Translations under genes and position numbers: made by a program
In this document: piece after piece, positions 34,830-47,129 of the stretch
Layout: each line of letters starts with the position of its first letter
Position numbering within the stretch: the first letter of the stretch is position 1
Assembly (NCBI GenBank): GCA_036346225.1
Contig: JARFIW010000942.1
Span: 1,116,001 to 1,180,000 of the forward strand
Direction: 5' to 3'
DNA length: 64,000 nucleotides
From: Platerodrilus igneus
Taxonomy: Eukaryota; Arthropoda; Insecta; Coleoptera; Lycidae
The notes under the pieces: generated by a model
The model's database searches: none
What the model saw: the letters and a program-made list of their open reading frames with translations, nothing else
What the model was told of the DNA's origin: nothing

Positions 34830-35255
34830 AGTAGATCACACCAAGATCACTTCGCCCTAGGAGACTTCGCTAAAACGACTTTGAGGAATTGATCGGATCA
34901 TCACTTCCCACTAGTAGTCTAAGTTCAAACGATTTTGAGAAGTTAATCGGATCAAGACCATTTTGCCCTAGTAGACTTCGCCAAAACGACTCCGGGGAGT
35001 TGATCAGATCAAGATCACTTCACCCTAGTAGACATCGTTAAAACAATTTCAAGGGGTTGTTGGATTAAATCAACTTCTCCCTAGTAGATTTCGTTGAAAC
35101 GACTTCGGTGAGTTTAAAGGATCAAGGCCACCTCACCCTAGTAGACTCTTGAACGGCTTCGGTGAGTAGATTTGGCCATGGTCACTCTTCACTAAGTAGG
35201 ATTTGTTGAAACGACTTTGTGGAGTAGATTGGATCAAGGCCATCAAGGGAAAGGC
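34830..35255. repeat. Minisatellite, about 57-bp unit, about seven copies
   Basis: Imperfect direct repeats each contain CTAGTAGACTTCG, AAAACGACTT, a GGGGAGTTGATCGGATCAAG-like block and CACTTCACC. Units vary in sequence and slightly in length (for example at 34915, 34971, 35027, 35089 and 35139). The repeat is much less AT-rich than the surrounding intron. There is no open frame through it and no CRISPR-like constant repeat with unique spacers. Confidence 0.8.
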
Positions 35256-35507
35256 CTAGAGAATGGCATACAGATATTTTACAAATAGACTATTTGTAGA
35301 CTTTTTTTCTACCGATGGGAATAATATCAGTTACATTTTCTCATTTACAGTAATTGTTGAATAAGAAATGTATATATATAAAAGTGCAACAGATATTATT
35401 GCCATTGGTAAAATAAAAAACTGCAGTAAACAGTAATTGAAGAATGCTTGACCAACTGTGTATAACAACTTAAGACATGTTTCTGAACGCACCATGGCTT
35501 GTCGAAG

Positions 35508-35508
<1 letters not shown>

Positions 35509-35553
<45 letters not shown>
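35509..35553. repeat. TA microsatellite at the left edge of the gypsy array
   Basis: About 22 TA units precede the first LTR base. A similar TATATA tract (51666-51718) follows the last LTR, so the array was inserted into a TA microsatellite. This hides any short target-site duplication. Confidence 0.85.
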
Positions 35554-35557
<4 letters not shown>

Positions 35558-37246
35558 CTACCCCCTCTTGCTTTTATTTACTTTTACTTTACTTTACTTT
35601 ACTTGGGTTTTTAACTATAGTCTTCCTTTTTATTTTTATAAACTTTAAAAATGTGCACACCTAATGCACTCCCGTACTTGCACCGTTTGGTTGGTTCTTT
35701 TATTAAATATTTATTGCAATGCCTCGACTATATAAAACTCTTAATCTCAGGGTATTCAAACTACTTATAGTGGATTCCGTTATAAGTAGATGTGCTAGTC
35801 CAACCAAAGTGCAATCTTTTGTTTTACTACTAAAATTGCTACTCTACTTTTGTATATGCCAAAATTTCTAATTAGATCAAAGTTACTATGTGCCAAATTA
35901 AATTACAACCAAAATTTGTATGACTAATTTTGACGTATTAAAGAATATGATTTTAAACACTCACCTGGTCTATACTCTGTTGATGCCTCGCTGAATCCTG
36001 GCACAAAATCCTAATCACCGTATCGTCTTCACAATGATGCTCTTGAATTTCCGTGCAGCTTCCAGGTGTCCTCGAATTTTAACTGTTCCCCAATATCTGA
36101 AATGATTAACCCAAATTTTAAATTTAGAAAATACCGTGTTACAACTTCCCTTGTGCTAATATCCTCTTGAATTCTTGTTTCCTCTATAAAACCGTCCGCT
36201 TCTCCGTATCTAATCTCCAATCTACTCGTTTCTTTATCTTTCTGTTTGATGCTCCTTCTAACCTTAAACCACAATCCAATATCCAACTTTTAATCTATAT
36301 AATCACTCTCGATAACCTTCTAACTTTGAACCACACTCCAATATCCAAACTTCTAATCTGTATAACCACTCTCGATGACCTTCTAACTTTGAACCACACT
36401 CCAATATCCAACTTCTAATCTGTATAACCACTCTCGATGACCTTCTACCTTTAAGACCACTCTCCAAATCCAATTTCTAATCGTCGCACAATCACTACTA
36501 TTCCTTTATAATTCCTATGTTTGTATCTTTTACCACTTTTCAATTAAACTCATTTTAAAACAATTACTTTTATTTTCTTTTCAAATTATCTGAATACAAA
36601 TTAGCACAGCTCTGAAAACACGTCTTTTACAAAATTGGTTCGAAAATAATCTTCTTTGTTTACTCTCTAAGGCGACCATGTTAATTCTCTACTAGCCTAC
36701 TACATCTTAAAATTCATCACAAATAGTTAAGTCCGTGTCGCACATACCATAGTTCATGTCTTTTATACAGTTTCATAATCACATTAAATTCTAATATATG
36801 TCCTAAATCTTTACATTCAACCAATCACATTTTACGATGTTTTAACTAATAATTTTGGGTTTACAAATATTGTCCAAAAGTTGATTCTATAGAAAATGAA
36901 ACCAAAATAATTTACCCTTGACCCTGGATGCATGTTGATAGTGAACATTCACAGACGCATCCGGCTTTTGGATGGCAAATGTACTTTCAAAGGCTTTTTA
37001 AAATTCAACTCGGTATAAACCCTTGAGCATTTCACATCTTACTACGCCACTTAGTCATTTTAAAATTTCCTTTTGGCACTGAATTCCAACTACTATATTT
37101 GAATGGTATTTTAGTGTACATAAAATACGGCAAACATACATTTTTAAGTATATGTGATCGATTATGTGAATTATTTTTGTTTGGCGTATACTATCTTGTA
37201 CTAAACAACCCTTATAACTCTTAGTAGCTCCCTTAGACATTATATT
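35554..37246 (-). repeat. Gypsy LTR, left copy
   Basis: About 1.69 kb, long for an insect gypsy LTR. It contains a CTTTACTTTACTTTACTTTACT-type tract, a potential splice donor (CAG|GTGAGT on the minus strand, near 35965) and a 63-bp minisatellite (36251-36490). An 85-codon minus-strand frame (36286-36029) is also present in the middle LTR, with one residue different. Confidence 0.9.
36251..36490. repeat. 63-bp minisatellite inside the gypsy LTR
   Basis: About 3.3 units of a sequence containing CCAATATCCAAACTTCTAAT, CTGTATAACCACTCTCGATG and ACCTTCTAACTTTGAACCAC. The same array is present in the other two LTRs near 43465-43700 and 50675-50910; a TC is missing at one place in the third. Confidence 0.85.
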
Positions 37247-37528
37247 GGCCCCACTGATTTTGAATGAAATTGGAAATTGCGTCGGCTTTACTCTTTCCTG
37301 GTGTGCATAATTTCTAGTTTTATTTAAAATCAAACCCCTCTCACCTTTCTACTAAAACCCCTCTTCGATTCCTACATATTTTAATTATTCAACCCCTATT
37401 TTTAATTCTCAACATGTCTGTCTAACTATGCTACATACTAACCTACCTTATAAACTAAAACAAAACTAAACTTTCCGTCGCATGAACTATATTACAACTA
37501 TTCTACTAAACCCTCTTCCTGTACAACC

Positions 37529-38900
37529 TTATATGGGTATAGATTTTCCAAGTGGAAACGCCCACGATATACCCTGTCATAGTAGCTAATTCCAATGTAT
37601 TTCCTTCCGCAAAACTACGCGTAATCTTGTACGGCCCTTCATATGGAAACAACAACTTCCGCAAATGTTCCTGTCGCGGTTCGAAACTCTTAACCTTTTC
37701 ACAACCACCATATCTCCTATTTCGAAAGTCGTCCTTTTTTTGATCTTTCTACACCTCCGCTCGATATCCCTACGCTGCATCCTTTCGATCCTACGTCTAA
37801 CGCTGCCCAACAACTCTGTGATGTCTTGTACCTCAACTTCTTCCCTCCATGGCCTAGCTGGTATAATCCTCCGAATCAATGTTGTCGGACACGTTTTTGT
37901 CACTGAACTCGGTACACAATTCATGAAATTTTCAATCTGCGGCAGATATCTAACCATCTATTATGGTGCTCTTGCGTTGCTAACCGTAGATATTTTATTA
38001 CCTCCCGTATATATCGTTCGCATGGATTCGCTTTCGGATGCCGTATACTGCTGAATGACACCTTAATGTGTGCTCGATTTAACCCGTTCCTAAATCTTTG
38101 GTTGTTAAAATAAGTTGCGTTGTCTACCAAAATCCTTTCCATTCTCCCTACCTGGCTTCCAAATTCTTTAACCGACTGTAAAGCATGCACCGTGTTGCTT
38201 CGCCTTGCCGGAAATAATTTAACAAATTTTGAAAAAAACGTCCACCATTACTAATATGTGCCGATACCCCTGTTCACTCGTAATCAGGTTGCTTAAGTAA
38301 TCAATAGCTACCAATTCCAATGGTCCGCTCACGCTCACACTCATCGGTACGTTCTGCAACACCACGTTCTTGTCTTTCCCTAAGATACAAATTTTGCAAC
38401 GATTAACCCTTTCCTTCACTACTGCGATATCGTTCCGTGCATAAAATGCCTCCCTGAATACCAAAAATGTTTTTCTTATACCGATATGTCCAAAATTTAA
38501 ATGAATTTCATCTATAATCTCCACAGCCGCGTCTCTGGATACCACTACTAGCTCTACCTCACCTATTCTTTTTACTACGAACTGCCCTACGATAGTAAAT
38601 CCACGGTACTCCTCCACATTCTCGCTTGTTAATCTCTCGCGGATCGAGCTCACCTCACTATGCCTTTGCGTTTCCATTAACTTGGCATTTGTCCACCGAC
38701 CAACATCCCTGAACTCCTGCAAAGCAACTAAACAATCCTTCACGTCGGTATTTTTTTCCACCTGCGGTCTGCTTAGAAAATCCGCCGTCACATTCTCCTT
38801 GCCTGGCTTGTGCTTGATTTCAAAATCGTATTCCTGTAATACTAACGCCCATCTGTACAACCTGCTGTTTAGAAACTCCTTTTTCTTCATAAATGTCACC
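37529..38900 (-). pseudogene. Gypsy unit 1 integrase
   Basis: This is the counterpart of the integrase at 44707-45953. 38902-38219 spans the end of RNase H (SRLYRWALVLQEYDFEIKHK, GKENVTADFLSRP), the HHCC zinc finger (HLNFGHIGIRK and CKIC) and the first catalytic Asp (LVAIDYLSNL). 38190-37921 has LVDNATYFNN and HPKANPCERYIREV with the second Asp and the Glu. 37957-37586 covers the C-terminus. Frame changes at about 38220 and 37950, relative to unit 2, come from single-base indels. Confidence 0.85.
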
Positions 38901-38929
38901 ACCGTGTTGTCGGATTCTATTAAAATTTG

Positions 38930-39891
38930 TTACCTAGCAGATAAAACGCAACTTTTCACTGCATATACTATAGCCAACATTTCCTTCTCTGCCGTTGCAT
39001 ATCTGGTTTCGCAGTCTTTTAATACCCTCGAAATAAATACAATTGGTACCTCAGCTCCGTCCTGGATCTGCACCAACTCAGCCCCTATCACATATTTTGA
39101 CGCATCCGTTCTTAAAATAAATTCGTCTTTGAAATTCGGATATTTTAATGACAACTCTTTATAAAATGCACTTTTCAACTCCTGGAACGCCTTTTCTCGA
39201 TCAGCAGTCCATTTCCATCTTTCATTTTCTTCAATAAACTCACCAACGGCACACACAACTCAGAATATCGCGGTATAAATCGTTTATAATAATTTAGAAC
39301 CCCTAAAACCCCGAATCCTCTCACGTTCTTTGGTTGAGCAATATTTTCAACTCGTCCAACCTTTTATTACAAATTTTCATCCCATTCTCACTGATTTCAA
39401 ACCCTAAATATGTAACTTTGTTCTTGAACAACTCGCATTTCTCCACGTTCAACTTCAAACCCCTTCGTCCAGCCTCTGGATCACCTTTTCTAAATGCTCC
39501 AAGTGTTCTTGTTCGTTCCTTGAAAAATCAACAAATCATCCACATAGTGCGAACAGAAACATTCATACTCATTAAACAGCTTTTGCATGGCCCTTACAAG
39601 TGCTGCTGAAGAACTACTTAACCCAAACGGAACTACAGTAAACATGTAAATCTCTCCTTCAATACTAAACCCTGTAAACTTCTTACTGTCTTCATGCAAC
39701 GGAATTAACCAAAATGAATTTTTTAAATCTAATTTACTGAAAAACTTCATCTCGTACACTTTGTACAACAAATTATCCAACCCTTGTGGTTGTTCATACT
39801 GCGGTTTCGTAATCGAATTCAACTTCCTCGCATCCAAACAAATCCTTATATCCCTTTTATTTGGTTTAGGAACAATAACTACCGGGTTCAC
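38930..39891 (-). pseudogene. Gypsy unit 1 reverse transcriptase and RNase H
   Basis: 39891-39490 includes VPKPNKRDIRICLDARKLNS, FSKLDLKNSFWLIPL (catalytic Asp) and the YVDD box in SHYVDDLLIF. It breaks by one missing base just after the box, where unit 2 is open. RNase H is in 39256-38930, with WKWTADREKAFQELK and LRTDASKYVIGAELV (catalytic Asp). Key residues are present, but the frame is not continuous. Confidence 0.87.
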
Positions 39892-39918
39892 ATATTGAGT
39901 TTTCGCTGGTTCTATTAT

Positions 39919-41676
39919 TCAATCTCGTAACATCTTGTTAATCTCGGCTTTAACCCTATTTCTAATAGCAAACGGAATTGGATACACCTTTGTATTAAAC
40001 CCGTTGTCTTCCGTGACCTCTAACTTATGCATGTATCGCCTCGCCAATCTTAGCTCTTCATTGAATAACCCTACATACTTATTAAATAATTCTTCTAACT
40101 TCGCCTTTATCTCAATACTCACTTTTCCAATCTGTTCATCCTTAATTAATCTCACAAACATATTACATAATCGTACTTTAACCTGTCTATAATCACTTGT
40201 CCTATCCATTCCTAATCCCGACTTATCTATATTATCTCCATTCCTATATTCCTCACTAACCGTAGACACCATCCATAACTTATCTTTATCAAAAATTCGA
40301 ATCGACCTATCCTTCCCATCTATATTCACTCCAAAATCCTCTATAAAGTCCATTCCTAATACGAAATCTATATGCAACCCCTTTGTAATTAAAAACTCTG
40401 TCTCCCCTGCATTTTTATCCCCTACAAATATCGGTACACGGATGATCCTATAAATCGTAGTTAACTTTTTATTCATAGCCGACCATAGATTAACCCCATC
40501 AATCGCTTCTATTCTTCCTTTTAAAAATCAGCATGTTTTATCACTACCTCTCATCTACCAGCGACAATTGTGAACCACTATCAATTAAAGCAACATATAT
40601 ACACTCATTTAAACTAATATTAATGAACAAAAGGTTCTTTTTTTTCAAATTATAATTATTTACTAACAAGTCTTTTAAACTATAAACCACGTCGACCTTT
40701 AATCCTTTACATTTGTTCTCCCAAAAATTTGCGTTTTTTTTTCTAAGGGTGCCTCGTGTATCTGCACCACTTCAATTTGATCCGTGTCCTGAGTCCTTGC
40801 GTTGGTCGTTATATGGTGGACATTCGCGTCCCTGTCCGTCCGGCTATATCCGTTCTGTGTACCGCCCCCTGTATTTCGACCGTCATTCCGCGTTGTCGTC
40901 GCGCTGGTACCTGTTTTGTCTTGGTATGTCGTTCTCCGGTGTTCCCTATTGTAGTATGGTCTCCTGTTTCCGTCGTGTCCCCAGTGATTTCGGTTTCCGT
41001 GGTTAAAATAGTCCTGTCGGTAGCTGGGTCGATGTTCGTGATGGAAATTGTCCTGTCTATGGTTGGGTCGCTGTTCGTGATACGTATGTCGTCTGTTGTC
41101 ATCCCTATAACCCCGGTGTTGATCCCAATGACTAGTCCGTGTTTTTGTCTCCAGTGCCGTGGCCAAATCGAAATTTCTCATAACGCCTAAAAATTCCGCA
41201 GTGTTTTAACATTATGGACCACAACCATCTTAGTCACTTCCGGCTCCATGTGTCCCGCAAGTAGTAGTATGATGTCGTCCTCGCCCAACTTTGGTGTCAA
41301 GTGCTGTGCCTGGTTGAACTTGTCTATCGCGTATTCTTCGCGAGTCCCGTGTGTCCGACTGTAGTGTCCTGTAATCAAATTTGTACGTATGTCCGTCTGG
41401 TGCGTGTTGCTCCAGAACTGTTCCATAAATAGTCGTCGAAATTCCGCGTGGGTGTCGTACTGTCTGCATATGATATTGTGCCACTTTTCCGCGTTCCCTG
41501 TCAATGTCGCCCCTACTATCTGTAACTTAGTTCTTTCATTTTCCGATTCGACGATCTCGTCCAGTCTGTCTAGAATCCCATCGGCTGTTCTGTCTTCCGT
41601 CCTTCAAATTTTGGTAGCGCGTCCTGTTAAATTTGATGTGCTGTCCGTAGTCCAGTCCTATGCGCCGTCGTTCTAG
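39919..41676 (-). pseudogene. Gypsy unit 1 capsid, nucleocapsid and protease
   Basis: This is homologous to the 554-codon frame of unit 2, but here it is split into several frames: capsid 41504-41187, basic region 41181-40699, and protease end 40476-39919 containing VLGMDFIEDFGVN. Between 40560 and 40476 the protease active-site segment is shifted by small indels. It ends at the same in-frame TGA (39919-39921) as unit 2. Confidence 0.85.
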
Positions 41677-41714
41677 GTCGTCCAATTTTTCATGTATTTG
41701 TCTTACATCGTGTC

Positions 41715-42612
41715 CTACCGGTTTTCTACTACAGTAACTTTGTCGTCCAGTTGTGTCTTAGTGTTCAAATTTTCGGTCTGTATCGTCTCTAAGATTTGTC
41801 CTAAATTCCTGTAATTTGTCAAATGTCTTTTGTCGCACGTTTGAATTTCGAATGTAACGTCAAAACCACTGACCATTGTCTCCTCCACTGTCTCTACGCG
41901 TGTCTTGATTTCGGTCCGTATGTCCGTTTTTGTCGCGTTCATGTCTCCCTGAATCTGTACCCGCGTGTTTTCTAATTTGTCATCTATTCTGTCAATCTTC
42001 TCGTGTACCTCAGTCCTTATGTCGTCCTTACGTTTTGTATTTGTGTGAGTAGATAGTCCTTTGTATTATTCAATTTGGCCGTCAGTTCGCGTGTGCCGTC
42101 CTAAACTCGTTTCTCAGTTCGATGTGTGAATCTTCAATTTGGTTTGTTAAAGTCGTTTGTAAAGTCGTTATTTTATTTGTTAGTTGCGTATTCGCCTCTT
42201 TTTGTTCAATCTGTGACATTTCAAATTTTTTTGTTAAATTTGTTTGCGCAGTTTTAAAATCGTTCGATAGTTCCGCCTTCAGTTCCGTGTTTGCATTTTC
42301 AAATTTGTTTGTTAGTTCCGTCTGTGAAGTTTTAAAATCGTTTTGCAAATTTGTTTGCAAGCTCATTATGAGTCGTATTAGGTCCTGGGTTCCGGCGATT
42401 TCTGCTACCCTTACCTCCGGTGCCGTCGGCTGGTCCGCGTCCTTGTCTGACGCCTCCGGGTCTGTCTGCCTCGCCTCCGTCTCCTGGATGTCTCCCCCTG
42501 CGTCTATCTCTATGTCCTGTGTCCTAATTTCATCGTTTAGTGTCGTGATTTCTGCTTCAATTCCGTATATCAGTCCCGATCTCGTAATCCGTTTCATTGC
42601 TGGGTCCGTCAT
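41715..42612 (-). pseudogene. Gypsy unit 1 Gag amino-terminal coiled coil
   Basis: 42612-42082 starts MTDPAMKRITRSGLIYGIEA and continues as repeated heptad-like segments (NDFKTSQTELTNKFENANTE, LTKKFEMSQIEQKEANTQLT). 41942-41715 continues after a frame change. It probably drives Gag oligomerisation. The DNA shows direct internal repeats of a GTTTTAAAATCG-containing unit. Confidence 0.8.
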
Positions 42613-42759
42613 CTCTGCAGCCTGTCTTTGTACTTGTATGCCTGAAAATATCTAACTACTGGCCCCACCTAATCTCAAGCTCCCGTGTCCTACTACTATT
42701 TCTGTCTAATTTCAACTCAATCTAGCCTTTTTTCAGCCCCGCGTTGGGTTTGCCACATA

Positions 42760-44454
42760 TATTCTACCCCCTCTTGCTTTTATTTACTTTTACTTTACTT
42801 TACTTTACTTGGGTTTTTAACTATAGTCTTCCTTTTTATTTTTATAAACTTTAAAAATGTGCACACCTAATGCACTCCCCGTACTTGCACCGTTTGGTTG
42901 GTTCTTTTATTAAATATTTATTGCAATGCCTCGACTCTATAAAACTCTTAATCTCAGGGTATTCAAACTACTTATAGTGGATTCCGTTATAAGTAGATGT
43001 GCTACGTCCAACCAAAGTGCAATCTTTTGTTTTACTACTAAAATTGCTACTCTACTTTTGTATATGCCAAAATTTCTAATTAGATCAAAGTTACTATGTG
43101 CCAAATTAAATTACAACCAAAATTTGTATGACTAATTTTTGACGTATTAAAGAATATGATTTTAAACACTCACCTGGTCTATACTCTGTTGATGCCTCGC
43201 TGAATCCTGGCACAAAATCCTAATCACCGATATCGTCTTCACAATGATGCTCTTGAATTTCCGTGCAGCTTCCAGGTGTCCTCGAATTTTAACTGTTCCC
43301 CAATATCTGAAATGATTAACCCAAATTTTAAATTTAGAAAATACCGTGTTACAACTTCCCTTGTGCTAATATCCTCTTGAATTCTTGTTTCCTCTATAAA
43401 ACCGTCCGCTTCTCCGTATCTAATCTCCAATCTACTCGTTTCTTTATCTTTCTGTTCGATGCTCCTTCTAACCTTAAACCACAATCCAATATCCAACTTT
43501 TAATCTATATAATCACTCTCGATAACCTTCTAACTTTGAACCACACTCCAATATCCAAACTTCTAATCTGTATAACCACTCTCGATGACCTTCTAACTTT
43601 GAACCACACTCCAATATCCAACTTCTAATCTGTATAACCACTCTCGATGACCTTCTACCTTTAAGACCACTCTCCAAATCCAATTTCTAATCGTCGCACA
43701 ATCACTACTATTCCCTTTATAATTCCTATGTTTGTATCTTTTACCACTTTTCAATTAAACTCATTTTAAAACAATTACTTTTATTTTCTTTTCAAATTAT
43801 CTGAATACAAATTAGCACAGCTCTGAAAACACGTCTTTTACAAAATTGGTTCGAAAATAATCTTCTTTGTTTACTCTCTAAGGCGACCATGTTAATTCTC
43901 TACTAGCCTACTACATCTTAAAATTCATCACAAATAGTTAAGTCCGTGTCGCACATACCATAGTTCATGTCTTTTATACAGTTTCATAATCACATTAAAT
44001 TCTAATATATGTCCTAAATCTTTACATTCAACCAATCACATTTTACGATGTTTTAACTAATAATTTTGGGTTTACAAATATTGTCCAAAAGTTGATTCTA
44101 TAGAAAATGAAACCAAAATAATTTACCCTTGACCCTGGATGCATGTTGATAGTGAACATTCACAGACGCATCCGGCTTTTGGATGGCAAATGTACTTTCA
44201 AAGGCTTTTAAAATTCAACTCGGTATAAACCCTTGAGCATTTCACATCTTACTACGCCACTTAGTCATTTTAAAATTTCCTTTTGGCACTGAATTCAACT
44301 ACTATATTTGAATGGTATTTTAGTGTACATAAAATACGGCAAACATACATTTTAAGTATATGTGATCGATTATGTGGAATTATTTTGTTTGGCGTATACT
44401 ATCTTGTACTAAACAACCCTTATAACTCTTAGTAGCTCCCTTAGACATTATATT
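42760..44454 (-). repeat. Gypsy LTR, middle copy
   Basis: Shared by both units: it is the 5' LTR of unit 1 and the 3' LTR of unit 2. Length is 1,695 bp. It differs from the left copy by a few substitutions and one-base indels (for example TGTTCGATGC against TGTTTGATGC). Confidence 0.9.
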
Positions 44455-44706
44455 GGCCCCACTGATTTTGAATGAAATTGGAAATTGCGTCGGCTTTACT
44501 CTTTCCTGGTGTGCATAATTTCTAGTTTTATTTAAAATCAAAACCCTCTCTCACCTTTCTACTAAAACCCCTCTTCGATTCCTACATATTTTAATTATTC
44601 AACCCTATTTTTAATTCTCAACATGTCTGTCTAACTATGCTACATACTAACCTACCTTATAAACTAAAACAAAACTAAACTTTCCGTCGCATGAACTATA
44701 TTACAA

Positions 44707-45953
44707 CTATTCTACTAAACCCTCTTCCTGTACAACCTTATATGGGTATAGATTTTCCAAGTGGAAACGCCCACGATATACCCCTGTCATAGTAGCTAAT
44801 TCCAATGTATTTCCTTCCGCAAAACTACGCGTAATCTTGTACGGCCCTTCATATGGAAACAACAACTTCGCGCAAATGTTCCTGTCGCGGTTCGAAACTC
44901 TTAACCTTTTCACAACCACCATATCTCCTATTTCGAAAGTCGTCCTTTTTTTGATCCTTCTACACCTCCGCTCGATATCCCTACGCTGCATCCTTTCGAT
45001 CCTACGTCTAACGCTGCCCAACAACTCTGTGATGTCTTGTACCTCAACTTCTTCCCTCCATGGCCTAGCTGGTATAATCCTCCGAATCAATGTTGTCGGA
45101 CACGTTTTTGTCACTGAACTCGGTACACAATTCATGAAATTTTCAATCTGCGGCAGATATCTAACCAATCTATTATGGTGCTCTTGCGTTGCTAACCGTA
45201 GATATTTTATTACCTCCCGTATATATCGTTCGCATGGATTCGCTTTCGGATGCCGTATACTGCTGAATGACACCTTAATGTGTGCTCGATTTAACCCGTT
45301 CCTAAATCTTTGGTTGTTAAAATAAGTTGCGTTGTCTACCAAAATCCTTTCCATTCTCCCTACCTGGCTTCCAAATTCTTTAACCGACTGTAAAGCATGC
45401 ACCGTGTTGCTTCGCCTTGCCGGAAATAATTTAACAAATTTTGAAAAAACGTCCACCATTACTAATATGTGCCGATACCCCTGTTCACTCGTAATCAGGT
45501 TGCTTAAGTAATCAATAGCTACCAATTCCAATGGTCCGCTCACGCTCACACTCATCGGTACGTTCTGCAACACCACGTTCTTGTCTTTCCCTAAGATACA
45601 AATTTTGCAACGATTAACCCTTTCCTTCACTACTGCGATATCGTTCCGTGCATAAAATGCCTCCTGAATACCAAAAATGTTTTTCTTATACCGATATGTC
45701 CAAAATTTAAATGAATTTCATCTATAATCTCCACAGCCGCGTCTCTGGATACCACTACTAGCTCTACCTCACCTATTCTTTTTACTACGAACTGCCCTAC
45801 GATAGTAAATCCACGGTACTCCTCCACATTCTCGCTTGTTAATCTCTCGCGGATCGAGCTCACCTCACTATGCCTTTGCGTTTCCATTAACTTGGCATTT
45901 GTCCACCGACCAACATCCCTGAACTCCTGCAAAGCAACTAAACAATCCTTCAC
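44707..45953 (-). pseudogene. Gypsy unit 2 integrase
   Basis: 45953-45630 includes the end of the RNase H-integrase linker and the HLNFGHIGIRK zinc finger. 45630-44707 is an open 307-codon frame with CKICILGKDKN, VAIDYLSNLITSEQG (first Asp), MERILVDNATYFNN (second Asp), HPKANPCERY (Glu, about 35 residues after the second Asp) and a basic C-terminus ending LENLYPYKVVQEEGLVE. A single-base gap near 45660 (one C fewer than unit 1) separates the two frames, so each unit keeps a base that the other lacks. No env frame follows before the LTR. Confidence 0.88.
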
Positions 45954-46141
45954 GTCGGTATTTTTTCCACCTGCGGTCTGCTTAGAAAATCCGCCGTCAC
46001 ATTCTCCTTGCCTGGCTTGTGCTTGATTTCAAAATCGTATTCCTGTAATACTAACGCCCATCTGTACAACCTGCTGTTTAGAAACTCCTTTTCTTCATAA
46101 ATGTCACCACCGTGTTGTCGGATTCTATTAAAATTTGTTAC

Positions 46142-47102
46142 CTAGCAGATAAAACGCAACTTTTTCACTGCATATACTATAGCCAACATTTCCTTCTCTG
46201 CCGTTGCATATCTGGTTTCGCAGTCTTTTAATACCCTCGAAATAAATACAATTGGTACCTCAGCTCCGTCCTGGATCTGCACCAACTCAGCCCCTATCGC
46301 ATATTTTGACGCATCCGTTCTTAAAATAAATTCGTCTTTGAAATTCGGATATTTTAATGACAACTCTTTATAAAATGCACTTTTCAACTCCTGGAACGCC
46401 TTTTCTCGATCAGCAGTCCATTTCCATCTTTCATTTTCTTCAATAAACTCACCAACGCACACACAACTCAGAATATCGCGGTATAAATCGTTTATAATAA
46501 TTTAGAACCCCTAAAACCCCATAATCCTCTCACGTTCTTTGGTTGAGCAATATTTTCAACTCGTCCAACCTTTTATTACAAATTTTCATCCCATTCTCAC
46601 TGATTTCAAACCCTAAATATGTAACTTTGTTCTTGAACAACTCGCATTTCTCCACGTTCAACTTCAAACCCCCTTCGTCCAGCCTCTGGATCACCTTTTC
46701 TAAATGCTCCAAGTGTTCTTGTTCGTTCCTTGAAAAAATCAACAAATCATCCACATAGTGCGAACAGAAACATTCATACTCATTAAACAGCTTTTGCATG
46801 GCCCTTACAAGTGCTGCTGAAGAACTACTTAACCCAAACGGAACTACAGTAAACATGTAAATCTCTCCTTCAATACTAAACCCTGTAAACTTCTTACTGT
46901 CTTCATGCAACGGAATTAACCAAAATGAATTTTTTAAATCTAATTTACTGAAAAACTTCATCTCGTACACTTTGTACAACAAATTATCCAACCCTTGTGG
47001 TTGTTCATACTGCGGTTTCGTAATCGAATTCAACTTCCTCGCATCCAAACAAATCCTTATATCCCTTTTATTTGGTTTAGGAACAATAACTACCGGGTTC
47101 AC
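46142..47102 (-). pseudogene. Gypsy unit 2 reverse transcriptase and RNase H
   Basis: 47102-46530 is an open RT frame that includes LDARKLNSIT, FSKLDLKNSFWLIPL, TVVPFGLSSSSAALVRAM and YVDDLLIFSRNEQEHLEHLE, then CELFKNKVTYLGFEI. The RNase H continues in another frame at 46462-46142 (WKWTADREKAFQELKSAF, LRTDASKYAIGAELV, EKEMLAIVYAVKKLRF). The RT frame lies directly downstream of the protease frame, separated by one in-frame TGA. Confidence 0.9.
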
Positions 47103-47129
47103 ATATTGAGTTTTCGCTGGTTCTATTAT

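Noticed and set aside
34830..35255. CRISPR-like array
   Set aside because: The whole 57-bp unit repeats with drift. There are no constant repeats with unique spacers, and the setting is an animal intron.
36029..36286. Host gene in the gypsy LTR
   Set aside because: The frame is present in the LTR copies only and broken in one of them; it is kept as an LTR observation, not a gene.
40713..42655. Long + strand frames across the gypsy units
   Set aside because: They are complements of the Gag and nucleocapsid coding region, low in complexity, and repeat in both units only because the coding strand does.
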